DNA of 64,000 nucleotides from Brienomyrus brachyistius (GCF_023856365.1 NC_064550.1:18477629-18541628), one strand, 5' to 3'; positions 1-18,945 are shown, counted from the first letter of the stretch. Numbers and translations: made by a program. Notes: generated by a model from the letters alone, not told the origin.

Positions 1-73
1 CAGCAAAAGGATTAAAAGAAAATCTCAAAAAGACACAAACCTGAAAACCTGATGGAAGAACAAGCAGAGACAG

Positions 74-1113
74 CAAGGAGCAGCAACTGGTTTGCAGACG
101 CTAACGCTAATGAGAAGGACCGCAAAAAGAAGCAGCGCTTGTGGATGCTAACGCTAATGAGAAGGACCGCAAAAAGGAGCAGGGTTTGTGGACGCTAACG
201 TTGATGAAAAGGACCGCAAAAAGGAGCAGTGCTTGTGGATGCTAACGTTGATGAAAAGGACCGCAAAAAGGAGCAGTGCTTGTGGATGCTAACGCTAATG
301 AGAAGGACCGCAAAAAGGAGCAGTGCTTGTGGATGCTAACGCTAATGAGAAGGACCGCAAAAAGGAGCAGGGTTTGTGGACGCTAACGTTGATGAAAAGG
401 ACCGCAAAAAGGAGCAGTGCTTGAGGATGCTAACGCTAATGAGAAGGACCGCAAAAAGGAGCAGGGTTTGTGGACGCTAACGTTGATGAAAAGGACCGCA
501 AAAAGGAGCAGTGCTTGTGGATGCTAACGCTAATGAGAAGGACCGCAAAAAGAAGCAGTGCTTGTAGATGGTAACGCTAATGAGAAGGACCGCAAAAAGA
601 AGCAGCGCTTGTGGATGCTAACGCTAATGAGAAGGACCGCAAAAAGGAGCAGGGTTTGTGGACGCTAACGTTGATGAAAAGGACCGCAAAAAGGAGCAGT
701 GCTTGTGGATGCTAACGCTAATGAGAAGGACCGCAAAAAGAAGCAGTGCTTGTGGATGCTAACGCTAATGAGAAGGACCGCAAAAAGGAGCAGTGCTTGT
801 GGATGCTAACGCTAATGAGAAGGACCGCAAAAAGGAGCAGTGCTTGTGGATGCTAACGCTAATGAGAAGGACCGCAAAAAGGAGCAGGGTTTGTGGACGC
901 TAACGCTAATGAGAAGGACCGCAAAAAGAAGCAGTGCTTGTGGATGCTAACGCTAATGAGAAGGACCGCAAAAAGGAGCAGGGTTTGTGGACGCTAACGC
1001 TAATGAGAAGGACCGCAAAAAGGAGCAGGGTTTGTGGACGCTAACGCTAATGAGAAGGACCGCAAAAAGGAGCAGTGTCTGTTGACGCCAATGCTAATGA
1101 GAAGTTCCACGCA
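74..1113. repeat. 47-bp minisatellite array (about 22 units)
   Basis: The phrase CTAACG recurs exactly every 47 bases from 101 to 1088 with no insertion or deletion, giving 21 steps and 22 units, plus a degraded partial unit before 101. The core GGACCGCAAAAAGGAGCAG is nearly invariant. Two sub-variants occur: GCTAATGAGAA versus GTTGATGAAAA, and GTGCTTGTGGATG versus GGGTTTGTGGACG. The period is not a multiple of three, so the array is not a coding repeat. The last unit (1088) is diverged and ends the array. The left edge lies near the window start. Confidence 0.97.
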
Positions 1114-4100
1114 AAAGAAAAGTTTGATGCGACTTACAGGTGTTGAAAGAAAATACTGCATTGTTACGTGTTTAAGTAATTAATAGTGCATTATTTTTGT
1201 TACAGATCGATTTGTGAATATGACATCATCGTGGTCTTCATGAGCTGCGGCACCTCAGAGTTTTCAAATTAAGCAAAAGTTGCAGCCACAGCATTCACTG
1301 TTTGCAGAAACAGCTTGTTTGTATTAGCAAGCAGTTTCCCTAATACTCAGTCCACATTTTGGTGTGAAGAGAAACATTCTGGAAGTTTATCACTCAAGGC
1401 AGTGGTGGTGCAGCTTAGCAAGTTCACCCATAAGGCTGTTTTTCTCATGACAAATAAAAAATTATAATCATGTGGAAGTGATAAAAACAAAAACTTACTG
1501 GTAAAGTGCTGCAACCAATTGCTAAATGAACTGTCCACTTAAAGAAATCAATGATACTGTAGCCATAATAACCCAATAAAAAAAAAAACTAATCATTATA
1601 GTTCACAAATCTTTTTCTCCAGTGTTAATTGTCACCCACTACGTTCGTAAAAACCATGACAGTGATCAGGTTCTCTGTTATTAAACTGTGACTCCATGTA
1701 AATCCAGTTTGCAGAAATTAAGGTTACTAGGACACCATTCGTGTAATGAATTTGCAGTGTATGAAATCCGTGTCTTAGCTTGTCTTGAAACAGAAGGTAT
1801 TCCCAAAGCTATTTCTGTTGTTACCACAGGTCCTTCCCGCTCCCCTCTAAACACATAATCATAAAAACTGGCTACATTTGCACAGGTACCATTTGGATTG
1901 GTGGTTACCAGGTTGCAGTATCGAGTAGCTGTGTATTGTATGCAATTTTTTTTATAGAATTTCTTAAGAGTGGAATGCAGCTTTGATAACTACTCAGACA
2001 TTAGTTTGTTAATTACATGAGTCAGTTCTGCTGGAGATAGTACACGACAAATATGTAAAGTATTTGTGGAAGAGACCCAAAGAATTTTTTTTTTAAACCA
2101 CTCGCTTAAGCGATGCTGTACTTGTGTTACAGTGCCTTGGTACTAGTGGTACCTACTGCCAAAACTGAGTTAGCACTCCAATGAAAGCCCACAGCTATGA
2201 TGACAAACAACAGCCATGAAGTTTGAGTGAATGCCTTCAGCTCCGCTGAACAGGGTAGTGGCACCTATTCAATACATATCCCCCTTATGTCGGATTAAAC
2301 ACGGGGGGTTTATTCAATGGGCCAAATATAGCTTGTCAGCATCAGGGAATTCGGACACAAGCAACACAGGCAATCCCTTCTGAGCAAGGCTTTAAACGTA
2401 CGAGGCCCACCTCACTGCAAGTGGGACTACGTATCAGCAGTTGCCAGAAAGATACACGGCCATTTATAAATACACATGTGACGGTAACAGAACACTTTCA
2501 AAGCTTGCAAAATGATTCCCATGGCATGAGGGAATAGTTGGAGGTAAAGACCTACAGGAAGCCCAGCGAGTAGAGAGGGGGTGAGAAGATAAAGATAGAG
2601 GCAAGACAAGGATTCAGAGGGTGGTGACCATTCCTTTCCATGCAAGTGTCCCATGAGAAATTAGAGGCAGATGGGGGGGTGGCCAGGCGGGCTTGTGGGA
2701 GGAGAGATTGATGCCATTTGTGGCCGAGGCAAAGGTGGGAGTGTGCAGCAGTCCTCAGAAGATAAAAGTCTAACAGGCATGTGCACACATCCCGTAACAG
2801 TCTTGCACATTACATCCATTAAGTTGCTGAGCTTGTACAAATTTATTAAGGAAAACAGTCATTTAACATACAGCTGATTTTGTAGAGTTAGGCCTCCTAA
2901 GCTTCCCTGGGGAATTGCAGCTGACATTGAGAAGGCAGAGGAATGTTCCTGGTCGTGGCCACTTATGTTACACGGCTGGGGGGGAGGGGGATGGGGGGGG
3001 CACCACAGATGAAACTGTGATGGTGGGCTGGGTGTGGGAAGCTGCAGAATATCGCCCCAAAACACTCAACATTCAGGTGGCGCCTGAAGACGGAGTGGGA
3101 GAGGGGTAGATGTTTGGATGGCAGCATCACAGCAGTCAGCAGCAAAGTAATGGGCCAAAAATAAAGTGCAACGCAAGTGGAGTGAGCAAACACAAGGGCC
3201 AGAAGCAGAGGGCAGCCCTCTTAAGGATTGGAAAATATCACAGAAAGCCTTGTAAATAAGCATCTGAAAACAGATTAGGTGGCGAGGCAGTACAGGGCTA
3301 AGTGTGAGACTTAACTCACCGTCAGCATATTCTTTATGTATATAACTGCAATACGATCTGATATAAACAAAACCACACACACAGTAGACATTTGAACAGA
3401 CACTGAAATATGATTAAACTCAGGTTTAAGCTTCACGACTTACAAGTGTATAACTTAATTTTATATAGTTATTGAAAGGGGACAGATATCCATTATAAAA
3501 CATTTTTTTGTAATGTTATTATGTCCCGCAAGCTACAAACGGGAAACACTGCCAAGCTCGCAGGTGCGCTGTCTGGATAAGGGCCGTGTTTGGTGCCGTG
3601 GAAACCAAACAAAACACATTATTTGCCTTTTTCCACTCCAATCTATTTTAAAAAGACCCGTCAAGCGAACCAGTCTGGTTTACTTTGCTTTTATCTCTTA
3701 AAAAAAAACTACTGGAGCATTTATTCGGTACCAAGCTGGGCCAAATACTTCACAGGCTAAGAAGGTAGGTGGCAGGTTTAATGTAGGGGGGCACGGTACT
3801 TACCTTCTCTGCATCTCATTAGTCTCTGAATATTGATAATCCATCCTATAAAGTTACACTTGTATGGGATCCATATTACATATTATTGTACACATCCACC
3901 CAGGACAATACACAGTCTAGTTATTCTATATCTGTGTTATGCCAATCTCTGTTCACATTATTGTGATCCACCCACTATGACAGTAATACAGCTCTAATAT
4001 AAGGCTGGTTATGCAGCGATTAACATAGACGGCAAACCTGATTACGCGCCATGCCGTCAAAGTTGATGCAAGTTCTGAAGCAGCAAGCTCACTCTTCACC

Positions 4101-4780
4101 CTGTCTTGGAACCTTCATATTCAGGCCACCAATACTCAGCTGATGTATTTTTCTGTGGCTTTTTCCATCCAAAACAGATATTCCCCCCCCCCCCCACTTA
4201 GCATCATTATCAAGATAACAGTAAGAAAAGAATGGTGTTCAATCAAGTATTTATTCTAGTGTATGAACCCGTAAATTCCATGGAACTCTAGTTTGACAGC
4301 TACCTTACCCCACAAGAGGCCACCGATACCCACCAGGCATTTTCAAATGCAACACTGCCACATCATGGCCACATGGTGTCAGGGCTGCATATACTTTTTT
4401 TCCGCAGACTCACTGTTTATGCTAAAGGGCTAAATAACGGATGAACCCGATAAAGGGGAGCGAGGCAACCTTTCCTTACATTAAATCCACAAACGGTTAT
4501 TGTTAGACCAGAAGCTTGCATAGATTATTTAAATTCGAGCTTTTCTTTCAGTTCAGACAAATTTTCTACCGAGATCCACTCAAGGGATTAGGCCGTCAAC
4601 CTGTGTTCAACCGAATTTGGGATTTATAATGGTTGATATTCTTTTCTGCCTGTTATTTTACCAATTTCCTTTAAAATCGTACTTACTTCTCATTTACTGT
4701 CATCTACGTAAAGATAGTCTATTATCCGGTCAAATATTACAAACGAACAGATCTCGTAATGCTGCGGGTGTAGAATCTCA

Positions 4781-4867
4781 TGATTGGCCAACGCAAAACC
4801 ACGTGATCTTTTTTCGCATTGAAACTGCCCCCCAAATGTTTCTATTGCGCCCCATGAGGCGACCAAT
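4781..4867. promoter_or_regulatory. CCAAT/E-box motif cluster (candidate regulatory element)
   Basis: Within 90 bases there are an inverted CCAAT box (ATTGG, in TGATTGGCCA, 4781-4790), a palindromic E-box CACGTG (4800-4805) and a forward CCAAT box (4863-4867), in DNA that is otherwise AT-rich. Such combinations occur in promoters or enhancers bound by NF-Y and bHLH factors. No adjacent exon was found, so the assignment is an inference from motifs only. Confidence 0.25.
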
Positions 4868-5624
4868 GGGAATTACTTTTAGGTTTAAGTCTGGTGGTTA
4901 AAATTTCCCTTTCATTAAAATACTGACAGTTTACAAGAAACAAAAATGGTTTCTAACGGGATAATTAAATGTGAATACATTTTTAAAATAGCGTGTATAT
5001 TACATAGTGGGTATATCACGTTTTTGGGTGCTATGAATTATTTTTTATAATTCTACTAACATTAAAATTTCAAAATGCTTGAATTAAAAATATGCAAAAC
5101 TTGATTGTTCATTTTATCTTGAAGTGATTCGGGTGGTTTGATTATTATTTTATGCACATTACACACAATGAAGGTTGTGTTAATCATATTTTTAGTTCTT
5201 AAGAAGCTTCAGCATCTTTATAGTGACTTTATAGTGAGTACTTACGGTTGATCTGTGGGTGCAACTACAGTACCCCCTGCTGGCAGCGTTAAAATCGCCA
5301 TTACCATGATGGAACAGCCTCCGAAATACCCAGACTGTAGTACAATACACCAGATATACAAAATCTTATTAATAATGATCTTAATTTTCTACTACACAGT
5401 GCTTATTTACCAGACAGTTGGGCCCTTTGGATCTTTGGTGAGAGATTTGCACTCTGAAGCCATTGAGTTAGTGTGGTACAAAACTGTAAGCGTTTTCAAA
5501 GAACCCGAGCCAATGATGCATGCCAAATACAAAAGAACAACAGCGGAGGCCACCTGCCATGCAGGTGTGGTGCCACTCCAGCTGTCCGGGCTGACTGGTT
5601 GCCTGGAGCCACAGACCCACTCAG

Positions 5625-5682
5625 GTAAAGACTTCCCAAACAATATTCCCAGGTAAAGACTTCCCAAACAATATTCTCATTT
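5625..5682 (+). repeat. short tandem duplication
   Basis: The phrase CAGGTAAAGACTTCCCAAAC followed by AATATTC occurs twice in direct succession (about 5625 and 5652). Only the last bases differ between the copies. It is a recent local duplication with no coding role that I can see. Confidence 0.85.
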
Positions 5683-6175
5683 TAGCACTGTCCACACGGC
5701 CTATATTTCTCCTGTTCTTTCAAATATTTGTTGCAAAATTATCACATTAAAATTACATAAATAAAACCCTATATGAGTAATTTATAAGATGTACAGAGTT
5801 GCAATAGCAATAATAATTTCGCTTACGCTAAAAAAAAAAAGTAACATTTTCCCTTAAAAAGAATGGCATGCAGGTTAAATACCTGGCTGAATGTTTGAGA
5901 GCAGGACCATTGCTGGCATTTTTGTTGCTGAATTACATAAAGTTAATAGAGGCCAAAGAGTCATTTACACAAAGACACTCATTTAAAAGGATTCATCAAA
6001 TCAAGATTTATTATTTCTACAGGGGCGCCTGGTTTACAAGCTGCAACATCGTAGTTCCTCAAAGTTATGCTAATTATATTAACTTATTCTTTTAATAATT
6101 CTCAAAAGGGCAGATTACAAACAAAATATACCTATGAATATATCAAATTTGATATTATATATACACACACACACA

Positions 6176-6634
6176 CACTAACCGAGTGGCCACTATATTA
6201 GGTACACCTAGCTACTACTGAGTATGACCTACTTTTTTTCCCCTCACTAACTACTTGCAATCGTCACCTTCCTGTTAGCTCCAACCAGAATGGTCATTCT
6301 CTTCTGACCGCTGTCATTTCAGAACCACCATTGACTAGATGTTTTGGTTTTGTTCATCACACTATTATCTGTAAACTCTAGATACAGTAGGATGTGAAAA
6401 ACCCCAGGAGAATCGCAATTTCTGAGATGCTGGAATCAGCATGTCAGTCACCCAGAATCACACCAAATTCAAATCTTCTCAGCCGGTCTTAGTCAAACAA
6501 TAACTGAGCCTCTTGACCCTGTCTCTGTGCAGCATATTGTGAGTTACTGCCACACGGTTCGCTGGTTGGAGGAGCAGGTTATTTGCGCTAATGAGCAGGT
6601 GTACCTAATAAAATGGCCTCCGAGTGCATATATG
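6176..6634 (-). mobile_element. internally deleted Tc1/mariner-type element
   Basis: The left end (CCGAGTGGCCACTATATTAG then GTACACCT) and the right end (AGGTGTACCTAATAAAATGG then CCTCCGAGTG) are inverted copies of each other. They match the terminal motif TTATTAGGTACACCT that is widespread in fish Tc1-like elements. Inside, around 6370-6425, minus-strand sequence resembles the DNA-binding part of that transposase family, but the interval is only about 460 bp with no long frame. This is a decayed, non-autonomous copy. The left edge is blurred by a (CA)n tract. Confidence 0.8.
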
Positions 6635-6639
6635 AGACT

Positions 6640-9600
6640 ATTCAAAATGTTATCAAAAGTAACAAGTGGCAGGAAGCGTTAAAAGTTGCGAGTCCAGTAC
6701 GTGGCTCTTGACGATTCAAGTTAACAAATTCTGCAGCCAAAGAAAAAAAAAAAATAGCAAGACAGAGAGTGTGAAATTTCAACTGGGAGTGACGCGTAGA
6801 GCTTAAAAAAGGACACATAAGCAGAGAAAAGGGAATAAGAGCAAAGAACAAAGGTAGAGCATGCCACACAGGATGACCCAGAATGACCCCTCCACGCTGA
6901 AACGCAGACGTATGATAGAAATGATTCTTTATGACAGGGCTTGTAACAGATGATATTAAAAATAACTACCGTACACACAGCAAAAATACCTGGCTTGTTC
7001 ATGTCACAAACATCCAGGTCACGTAACCACATCACCTTTCGAAAATGAAGCAGACGCAAATACAGCGAGAAGCCCACCTACCACCACTTATTTGTTCTGA
7101 ATTGCTGGTTCTATAGATTTAAAAGGCACTCTCTATGAATTTGGTTCCCTCTCCAGTCTTTAATACGTTGCCTGGACAGCCATTTTTTTTTTGTTTAGCA
7201 ATCGCAATGGACCATTTCATATTCCCATTCATCTTTCTTGGTGAACCCTTGGCTCTCAAAAAAATAAATAAATAAAATGCTCCTTGTCTGGGATACGCCA
7301 GCTTCTTCAGTAAACAGATGTACAGTAAAGATACGAACATCATAATGATGTCATAATAGTGGTAGTGTGGAGGCCACTGAGATTAAGATCCGAAGGCCGG
7401 CCACATATCTTCAACTACCACTCTCTACTCATAGGAGTATGGATAGAAATATCACCATGAAAACACCTTTTGCCCTTAAGTCTGGTTCCAGGTTCAACAT
7501 ATTAGTTAATAATTGTAACTAGGACTACAGTACGTGTGTACATTAAGATGCAGGCCTTAACTATGTGTTCTGCAAAAAAGGGAGGACTTCTTTACCTTCA
7601 GGATGGTAGGAGAGAGACAGTAATGGGTCAAATGCAGAAGAATTTTCTGGAAGAAGCCTGCACATGAGCTTCTCTTTTTGCTAAACATTGTAAGTTAAAT
7701 ACTATGAAGTACGAAATGTGAGGTGCCTTCATTTTTTTTATTCAGTTTAAAAAAAAACTTGGATATCAGATACGTCAACAGCTTGCCAAACCCAGAGCTA
7801 AGAAAGGATGACTCCATGGCACCAAGCTGAACATTTAAGATGATACTGTAAATGAAAAATACCATTAAAGTACATCAAAAATGCATAATCCATGCCTTCC
7901 TACCCAATAAAGCAGACTGCCATTGACAGTCACACAAAGACAAATTGGAACGACCATCATTACTTCTGCTTAATCACCAAACTTCATGGAACATTTGGGC
8001 TCCTCAGGAAGATCAGGAAACCTTATCAGGGTCACTGAAGAATTAATGACCGTACATAGCGATCCTTTCACTTGAAAGAGGTTGCGCAAGTCAAATTTAC
8101 CTAGTCAGTTGCTGTGTCAGTGGTGCTGCTCAGGGTAGACGACCGAACTCCAGTCCCGCCGGCTGAGACAGGAGGACAAGACAGCTGCTGTAAGCAGATG
8201 CGGCCCAGCCACTCTCATCAGAACCCAGCCAGCGTATCAGCTAAACAAACAACTTCCTGCCGAGAAAGACTGAGCTAAGGGGATCACGGCTGGGACTCAC
8301 AAGTGGCCAGCAATTAACAATTCACCCAGTAAGACAATCCCCAGAAAACTCCCACCTGGCTGAGTCACTAACTCACTGTATACTCACTATAGCTCACTAA
8401 CTGGGAGAAAGTACCATGCCAGTTCGGCAAGGCTAGCTTCCCCTGCACCCTAATACCACCGCAGACGAGATGGCATCAGCTCTTCGGCAACAATCCACAG
8501 TATCCTTAACAAGACTGTGCTTCCCTATCGCCAGACGAAGAGTATAAGTTCACCCCCGACTCTGGAACTAGCCGGTGTTATCACCAAGACACCTGCCAGG
8601 GAAGCCAACCCAACTGACTCATGTAGGGGTGCAAAGCTAGGATAAGTTTCTGAACGAGGTGCATTTCTGACAGGATAACGGGACGCACGCTTATCCATAC
8701 CAGAGCAGGCGAGGCGATTGGGTACCACAGCGATCAGGCGAGCAGCCGTACACATACATACGCCTGGACGGAGTTACACTAGGCCTTAGTCGAGTGGGTG
8801 GGAAGACGAACAAGGAGGACGTTCGGCTCAGGTCTGGCGTAGAGTGGGCAGAGATGGAGGCCTAATGATACTAACTACCAGAGACAGTCCAGATTTCTGA
8901 GGGCAGAATGAGGCCGAACCAGACAGCGGTTCTGCAGAGTGTTTGTGGTGTCATTCGCCCACCAGCTACGAATTTTCTTCAAATTAGACACGGCTAAAGA
9001 ATCAATAAGTGGCTCAGCAAATGAAAGGAGGAAACATTCAAAATGTCAAAGATAAAATGATACTCTTTTTTTTTTTTTAATGCCTGTAACCCCAATATTC
9101 CCCAAGTCACGGGAAAATGATGGATAATGCAATGAAAATAGCTATAAGGACACAGTCAGGTCACATTCATAATGGGCATGCATCTTAAATGCCAAGAAGG
9201 TATTAGGCGAGAAGTCTTGGGTCTAGTTCTAGAGGGCAAATTCAACGACGGTGTTCCGTGAAATCTCACTGCACTATTATGGAACAACCCACTACTGACA
9301 TTAACGTTACTGCAGCTAATGCAATGCTTTTTTAGGTTTGCCTGCTTTGTGCTGTGGCGCCAGGGCAATTTGGGAGACGCATCTGTGGTTTCTACAGCTA
9401 ATACCGTTCGCATGCTGCAACAGGTGATCACTCGTCACTAAATGCATTCATCCAGCAGACCCCATCTTAGCGTGTAATGGTCCCAAAAAGAACAATCAAT
9501 ACATAAATAAATAAAAAGAATATGCTTCGTTGTCAAAGTCAAAGACAAAACCATCCCTATAAAGACGACGATGGTCCCTGTCGACCGTATAAAAACATGC

Positions 9601-11056
9601 GTTTAAATGACATATTCGCTCAAGCTTTCAACTTGATCCACAACAGCCCTGATTTGTGCCAGTTATGAGCGGATATCACCAAATCACTCAAAATGCTACA
9701 AGCACCGCACATGCGTTTGACAGCGACGTGAAACAATATTCCCTCCTGCAGATATGAAATACGAATAAGTGATTGTATTCAGCACATTCAGTTCACATGT
9801 TCATTAACTATGCATTCGAACAGACATGACACTCACCTAAAATTAGATGTTAAGAGTGATCTCAGAGCTAATTCATCACTTACTGGAGTAACTGGACCTA
9901 AATACACTGAAGCTTACTAGCAGAGTGACTCTCCTTCCCTTATCTCCTTAATTATAAATGTGCTGTCTATGATCACATCTACTCATCATGACAAAAAAAG
10001 GGTTAAATTCCCAACCAGGGAAGGGAAAAAAATAATTAATAAATCAACTGTCTACCATACACACACACACACACACACACACACCCATAATAGAAACTAC
10101 TTTGATGCGACTGTCTTTTTGATCTTTAAGAGAGTTGTTTTCTACTGCAGCTCATCGATTTCGTTTTTTTAATCGAACCCATGCAATAGGAGTCTTCTGA
10201 AAGAGCAAAGGAGAAAACTGTGGTGGGAATTTTGTGGGCTCATCCACTGCACGTGAGCATTAATCCATGATGCCGGCGGATGACTATGTCAATGTCCTGC
10301 GCTTCTAATGCGGAACGGGAGCTGACAACCAGGGGCAGGACAGCATAAGGTTTGCACGGACTTCCGCTGGGAAGTGAGCAAGGATGATGCAAGGTCTGCA
10401 TTGCCAGGGGTGGCGGGGGGTGTGGGGGGTGTGGGGGGGTCTCAGTTAGGAAGTTACACCACAGGATTTGTATAGAAATGCTGGTGAGTGGTGAGCTCAA
10501 CTTACAGCCTCCAAATGACAATGCAGCCCCTGATGTGATGCACGAGTACAAGCATGGAGTGTGAGTGTCAGCAAGCGCATGGTTCTACAGGCCTCTAATC
10601 GGAACTCAACAGCTGGGACTTGGGACTTGGCAAAAGTAACCAGCATAGCCCTGCCTGACTGACCTCTTACTTCCTGCTTCTACGGTGGAACAAGGAAACT
10701 TGGTCTAAACGAGACCAGGAAACGCATAAATCCACAGCCATAGGGATCCATTCAGCGAAACTCAAAGGTGTCCGGTTTTTTTTTTTTTCTTTTTTGTGGA
10801 TTAACGTTGGGTGCCCCTTGGAAAGAGGGACGTTTCCTGGATTGTAGTTCCTGCCGGCTTTGCGCTTCCAACAGAAGTGAAAGACTGTAGAGGAGGAGGA
10901 GCCGTAAAAAGGAAGAAGAAAAAAAACAGGTGGTGGCATTAAGGTAGGAGGCGTAGGGGAAAGTAGAAGTAAGAGCATAGAAAACAGCAGAAGTAGCAGC
11001 AGTAGCGGTATTACTAGTCATGGTAGCAGTAACAGTGATTGTGGCAGTAGCTGCAT
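6640..11056. other. intergenic DNA downstream of the TLCD3 gene, 3' UTR partly included
   Basis: No coding exon was recognised. It contains poly-T/A runs, a (CA)n microsatellite (10059-10084) and a G-rich block (10407-10438). The part nearest 11056 must include the 3' UTR of the minus-strand TLCD3 gene, because its stop codon is at 11057-11059. I could not fix the polyadenylation site; TTTATT (AATAAA on the minus strand) at 7738-7743 is too far away to be convincing. Confidence 0.5.
10059..10084. repeat. (CA)n microsatellite
   Basis: An uninterrupted run of about 13 CA dinucleotides, typical of fish non-coding DNA. Confidence 0.95.
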
Positions 11057-16124
<5,068 letters not shown>

Positions 16125-16330
16125 TGTGGCGTCGCGCTGGCGGAGCGGCTCCGCTTCTCTGCTTATAATGCGGGACGGAGGCGGACAGGCGGCTCTAGGG
16201 CTCCGCGTTTAATACCAGTGACCGGGATCCACCGTGCGCGCTATAGGCTGCATTGGCGTTCACACCACCGACGACGGAGTCACCGGCAACTGCCACTGGA
16301 ACCCCCCCTACCCCCCCCGCCAGCAACTGC
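16125..16330 (-). promoter_or_regulatory. CpG-rich 5' flank and presumptive promoter of tlcd3b
   Basis: The 200 bases upstream of the initiation codon are markedly richer in GC and CpG than the surrounding DNA (for example GCGTCGCGCTGGCGGAGCGG). This suits a TATA-less vertebrate promoter and short 5' UTR. No start site can be fixed from the sequence alone. Confidence 0.5.
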
Positions 16331-16714
16331 TGTGTATCGTATACAGATGAGCCGGGTGAAAGAATCCGAGGACTGATTGCTCTTCCGTCTGGGTTGTAAA
16401 ATCCGCTATCCCGGCCAACTGTGGTTAACGGACTGCATTACAAAATGAAACTTACTAATGTGATGGCGGGGGGGAGTAAAAAAAAAAAAGTTACGCTCCT
16501 ACAAAGAAAACCAGCGCCGTTGTGAGCAGGACAGGAGCAGCGGAGTGAAGCAGGCTTGCCGTGAAAGGCGATGCTAGTGGGACAGAAATCCCATCGTTCG
16601 GCGCAGCAGGAGCGACCGTAATTCTTGCGTTGTCCCGATTCGGCTCAGCGCGACAACATACGATAACGTTCAGCGAGCCCGGTAGCATGGTGACTTATCT
16701 GTGGAAACAGCGCC

Positions 16715-16985
16715 TACTAGCGGCCAAGCGCATCTCCATATATCTTATAACCGCTTATCCGGAGCAGGGTCGCCTGGAGCCTATCCCAGCCATAGCAGGG
16801 CCCCAGGCTGGGCTTCGGCCTAGAAGTAATCCTACACCACGGCCGAGGCACCATTTTAACTGCGGGAGAAATTGTGACACGGGGAAAATATGCAAACTTC
16901 ACACAGATGGAGCGAAGTTAACAATTGAACCCAGAACCCGTTAAGTGTGAGACAGTAGCAGTAAGCAATGAGCTACCCTTAAGCG
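16715..16985 (-). mobile_element. old, diverged copy of the TGGA-tailed SINE
   Basis: On the minus strand the order of motifs matches the younger SINE copies: the GGTTC/GAAC box region, TTTGCATAT..., and the end TCCGGATAAGCGGTTATAAG. Many substitutions and gaps are present and the TGGA tail is lost, so this is an old insertion upstream of the TLCD3 gene. Confidence 0.65.
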
Positions 16986-18945
16986 ACTGTCCGCCTGAAA
17001 TAAGCATAGTGTAGTGGCGGGTCGTTGTGTTCTAAAATGTATGCCCATTTGCAAATGAATCATTCCTTCTTTAGACTAAACAGTACAGTATTAGCATGCT
17101 AATTGCTACTGGGATTAAACTTTTAGCACACACCCCCAGAGATAATTTAGTTTTTTTTTGTTCACATGTAAGATTATTTTGTCATAAAAAAAATTAATAT
17201 ATTTATTGTTTGATCTTAACCCACCATATTCTCAACTGCTGCAAGTGAGTCTGAGATGTTTAAAAATGACATCCAATGCTTGAAATTTATTTGGTTATTT
17301 GCAGCTATTAAAACCAAGTTGTGCAAATTACCTTTTTACTTGATTAACATTAACTGAAATAGTGAGTTACTGTTTTGAAATTAAATTGTTATGCCTTTGT
17401 ATTTATGCATTATGTCACAACCGCTTCATGGCTCCAGACTGAGGCTTTAAATCGCACATCTGCTCTCTGTGTGTGTAGCTGTTGCATGTTTCCCCATCTT
17501 GCGTGTTTCCTGCAATAGGCCTCAGTCTCTCCATGACTAGGGGAGTTTCAAACTATTGAACAGATCAGGGGCTAAATGACGTTTACCTGAGGTTTGACTT
17601 ATTTGTTTTTGAAGAATGATTGACATCGGAGTTAAAATAATCAGGGCTGTAGCCCCGAGTGATCGGACTTAACAACGGCCATGTCTATGACCCTATACTC
17701 AAAAATGGTTTGATAATAGAAGGATATTTTTCAATGAATTGCAAACTTAAGCAAACAATTTTTTCATTGGTGTAAGCGTTACAGTTTACCATAAGCATAA
17801 ATACTTAAAAAAGATATCTCAATTTGTCCAAAGTAATAAACCCTAAGCCTACCAACCTGTAGATATGTATTTACAGAATATAATATGAATATAATATGTC
17901 TTCTTCTATGAATATAATATCTTCCTAGGCCTTTCCAGCCAAGGGTCATTGTAGATCTATCACTTTACTTAACTTTTAGGAGAAATAAAGTTCATCCATC
18001 TACACATCTTTTTAAAAAAATCAGGGAATCTTTTCATTTGAGCACATTTCTGTGTTTGCATTCAGGAAAGCAGTTATGATCTTCCGCTTTCATGAAAACC
18101 AATATGAAGGTTATTACCATGGACCTCATCATATACAGATAACAGCATACGGAGAGTCTGTTGATCTACAAACACAACTTTATGGCTCTTTATGACACCA
18201 ATGTGGCTTTTGCCTGTACGCATCATGCTGGACCGTCGGATGTAAGGTATTTCGCATATGAGTAAAGCTCCTCCCCCAACCCCCCAAATATAAAAGCAGG
18301 AGCAAAACTCCCAGAAAGTACTGGAGTAAAAACTTAAGGTGACAGACAACGAGAAAGACGGAAAACTGGATTATCCCAAGTGGTTAGTCACAGTCTTACA
18401 GATTGTATTTTATCTTTCTTTCCTCCATCTTAAATGTTAATGAATAGCCCTGAAATGATTACCATGTACCGCGGTAATAGGGCTCTCGCAGACTAATGGC
18501 GCCAACATACGTCTTTTTGTTCCTCTTGTACTTTTTACATTTTATATATGCTATTTTCCCCCCACTATATTTCCAAAATCTATGATTGATTTAAAAATGT
18601 GGTTTACGCAAATCAAAGTTATTATACTTCAGGTTGTATGGCTTGCTTACCAGGATGTCGTCAAGAAAATATTTTTCTTTTTATTTTTAGCAGTGAAATG
18701 TTTTATTTTTTTCCCCTTTCTCTCTGGAAAAGCCATAGTACGATGACCTTTGACAATTGGCTTGTGAGAAATTCTTAGATTTATATTAGAACTTGATAGA
18801 ACCATAATGCATTAATCGACACCATACTAAGTATGAGATTTGATGTGTGAGACTAAGCAAAGGTGGTACTGGGGGCTGCATGTTTTCATTAGAAGGCTTT
18901 ATTCTTTCTCTGGAGAGCAGGAACTCAGGAGCTGTTGAGGGAATC
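16986..18945. other. AT-rich intergenic DNA between the divergent tlcd3b and mucin-like genes
   Basis: No coding exon was recognised. It must carry the 5' flank and any non-coding first exon of the plus-strand gene that starts at 18946. Small direct repeats of TGAATATAATAT occur near 17880-17925. No RNA gene was recognised. Confidence 0.5.

Larger units (their letters stand above)
1114..6175. other. intergenic DNA, no gene recognised
   Basis: No splice-consistent or recognisable coding segment was seen on either strand. It holds short poly-C and poly-A runs (poly-C near 4183-4195) and a 28-29 bp direct tandem duplication (5625-5682). The open frame at 5255-5656 (133 codons) has no recognisable domain and looks like chance. 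A CCAAT/E-box cluster at 4781-4867 is listed separately. Confidence 0.6.

Noticed and set aside
4759..4772. TGCTGCGGGTGTA shared with 21602 and partly with 36186
   Set aside because: A 13-base match is expected by chance many times in 64 kb, and the flanks are not alike.
5255..5656. 133-codon open frame with a hydrophobic stretch
   Set aside because: Its start is not ATG-supported by context, and no domain, splice site or promoter supports it. A tandem duplication lies at its end.
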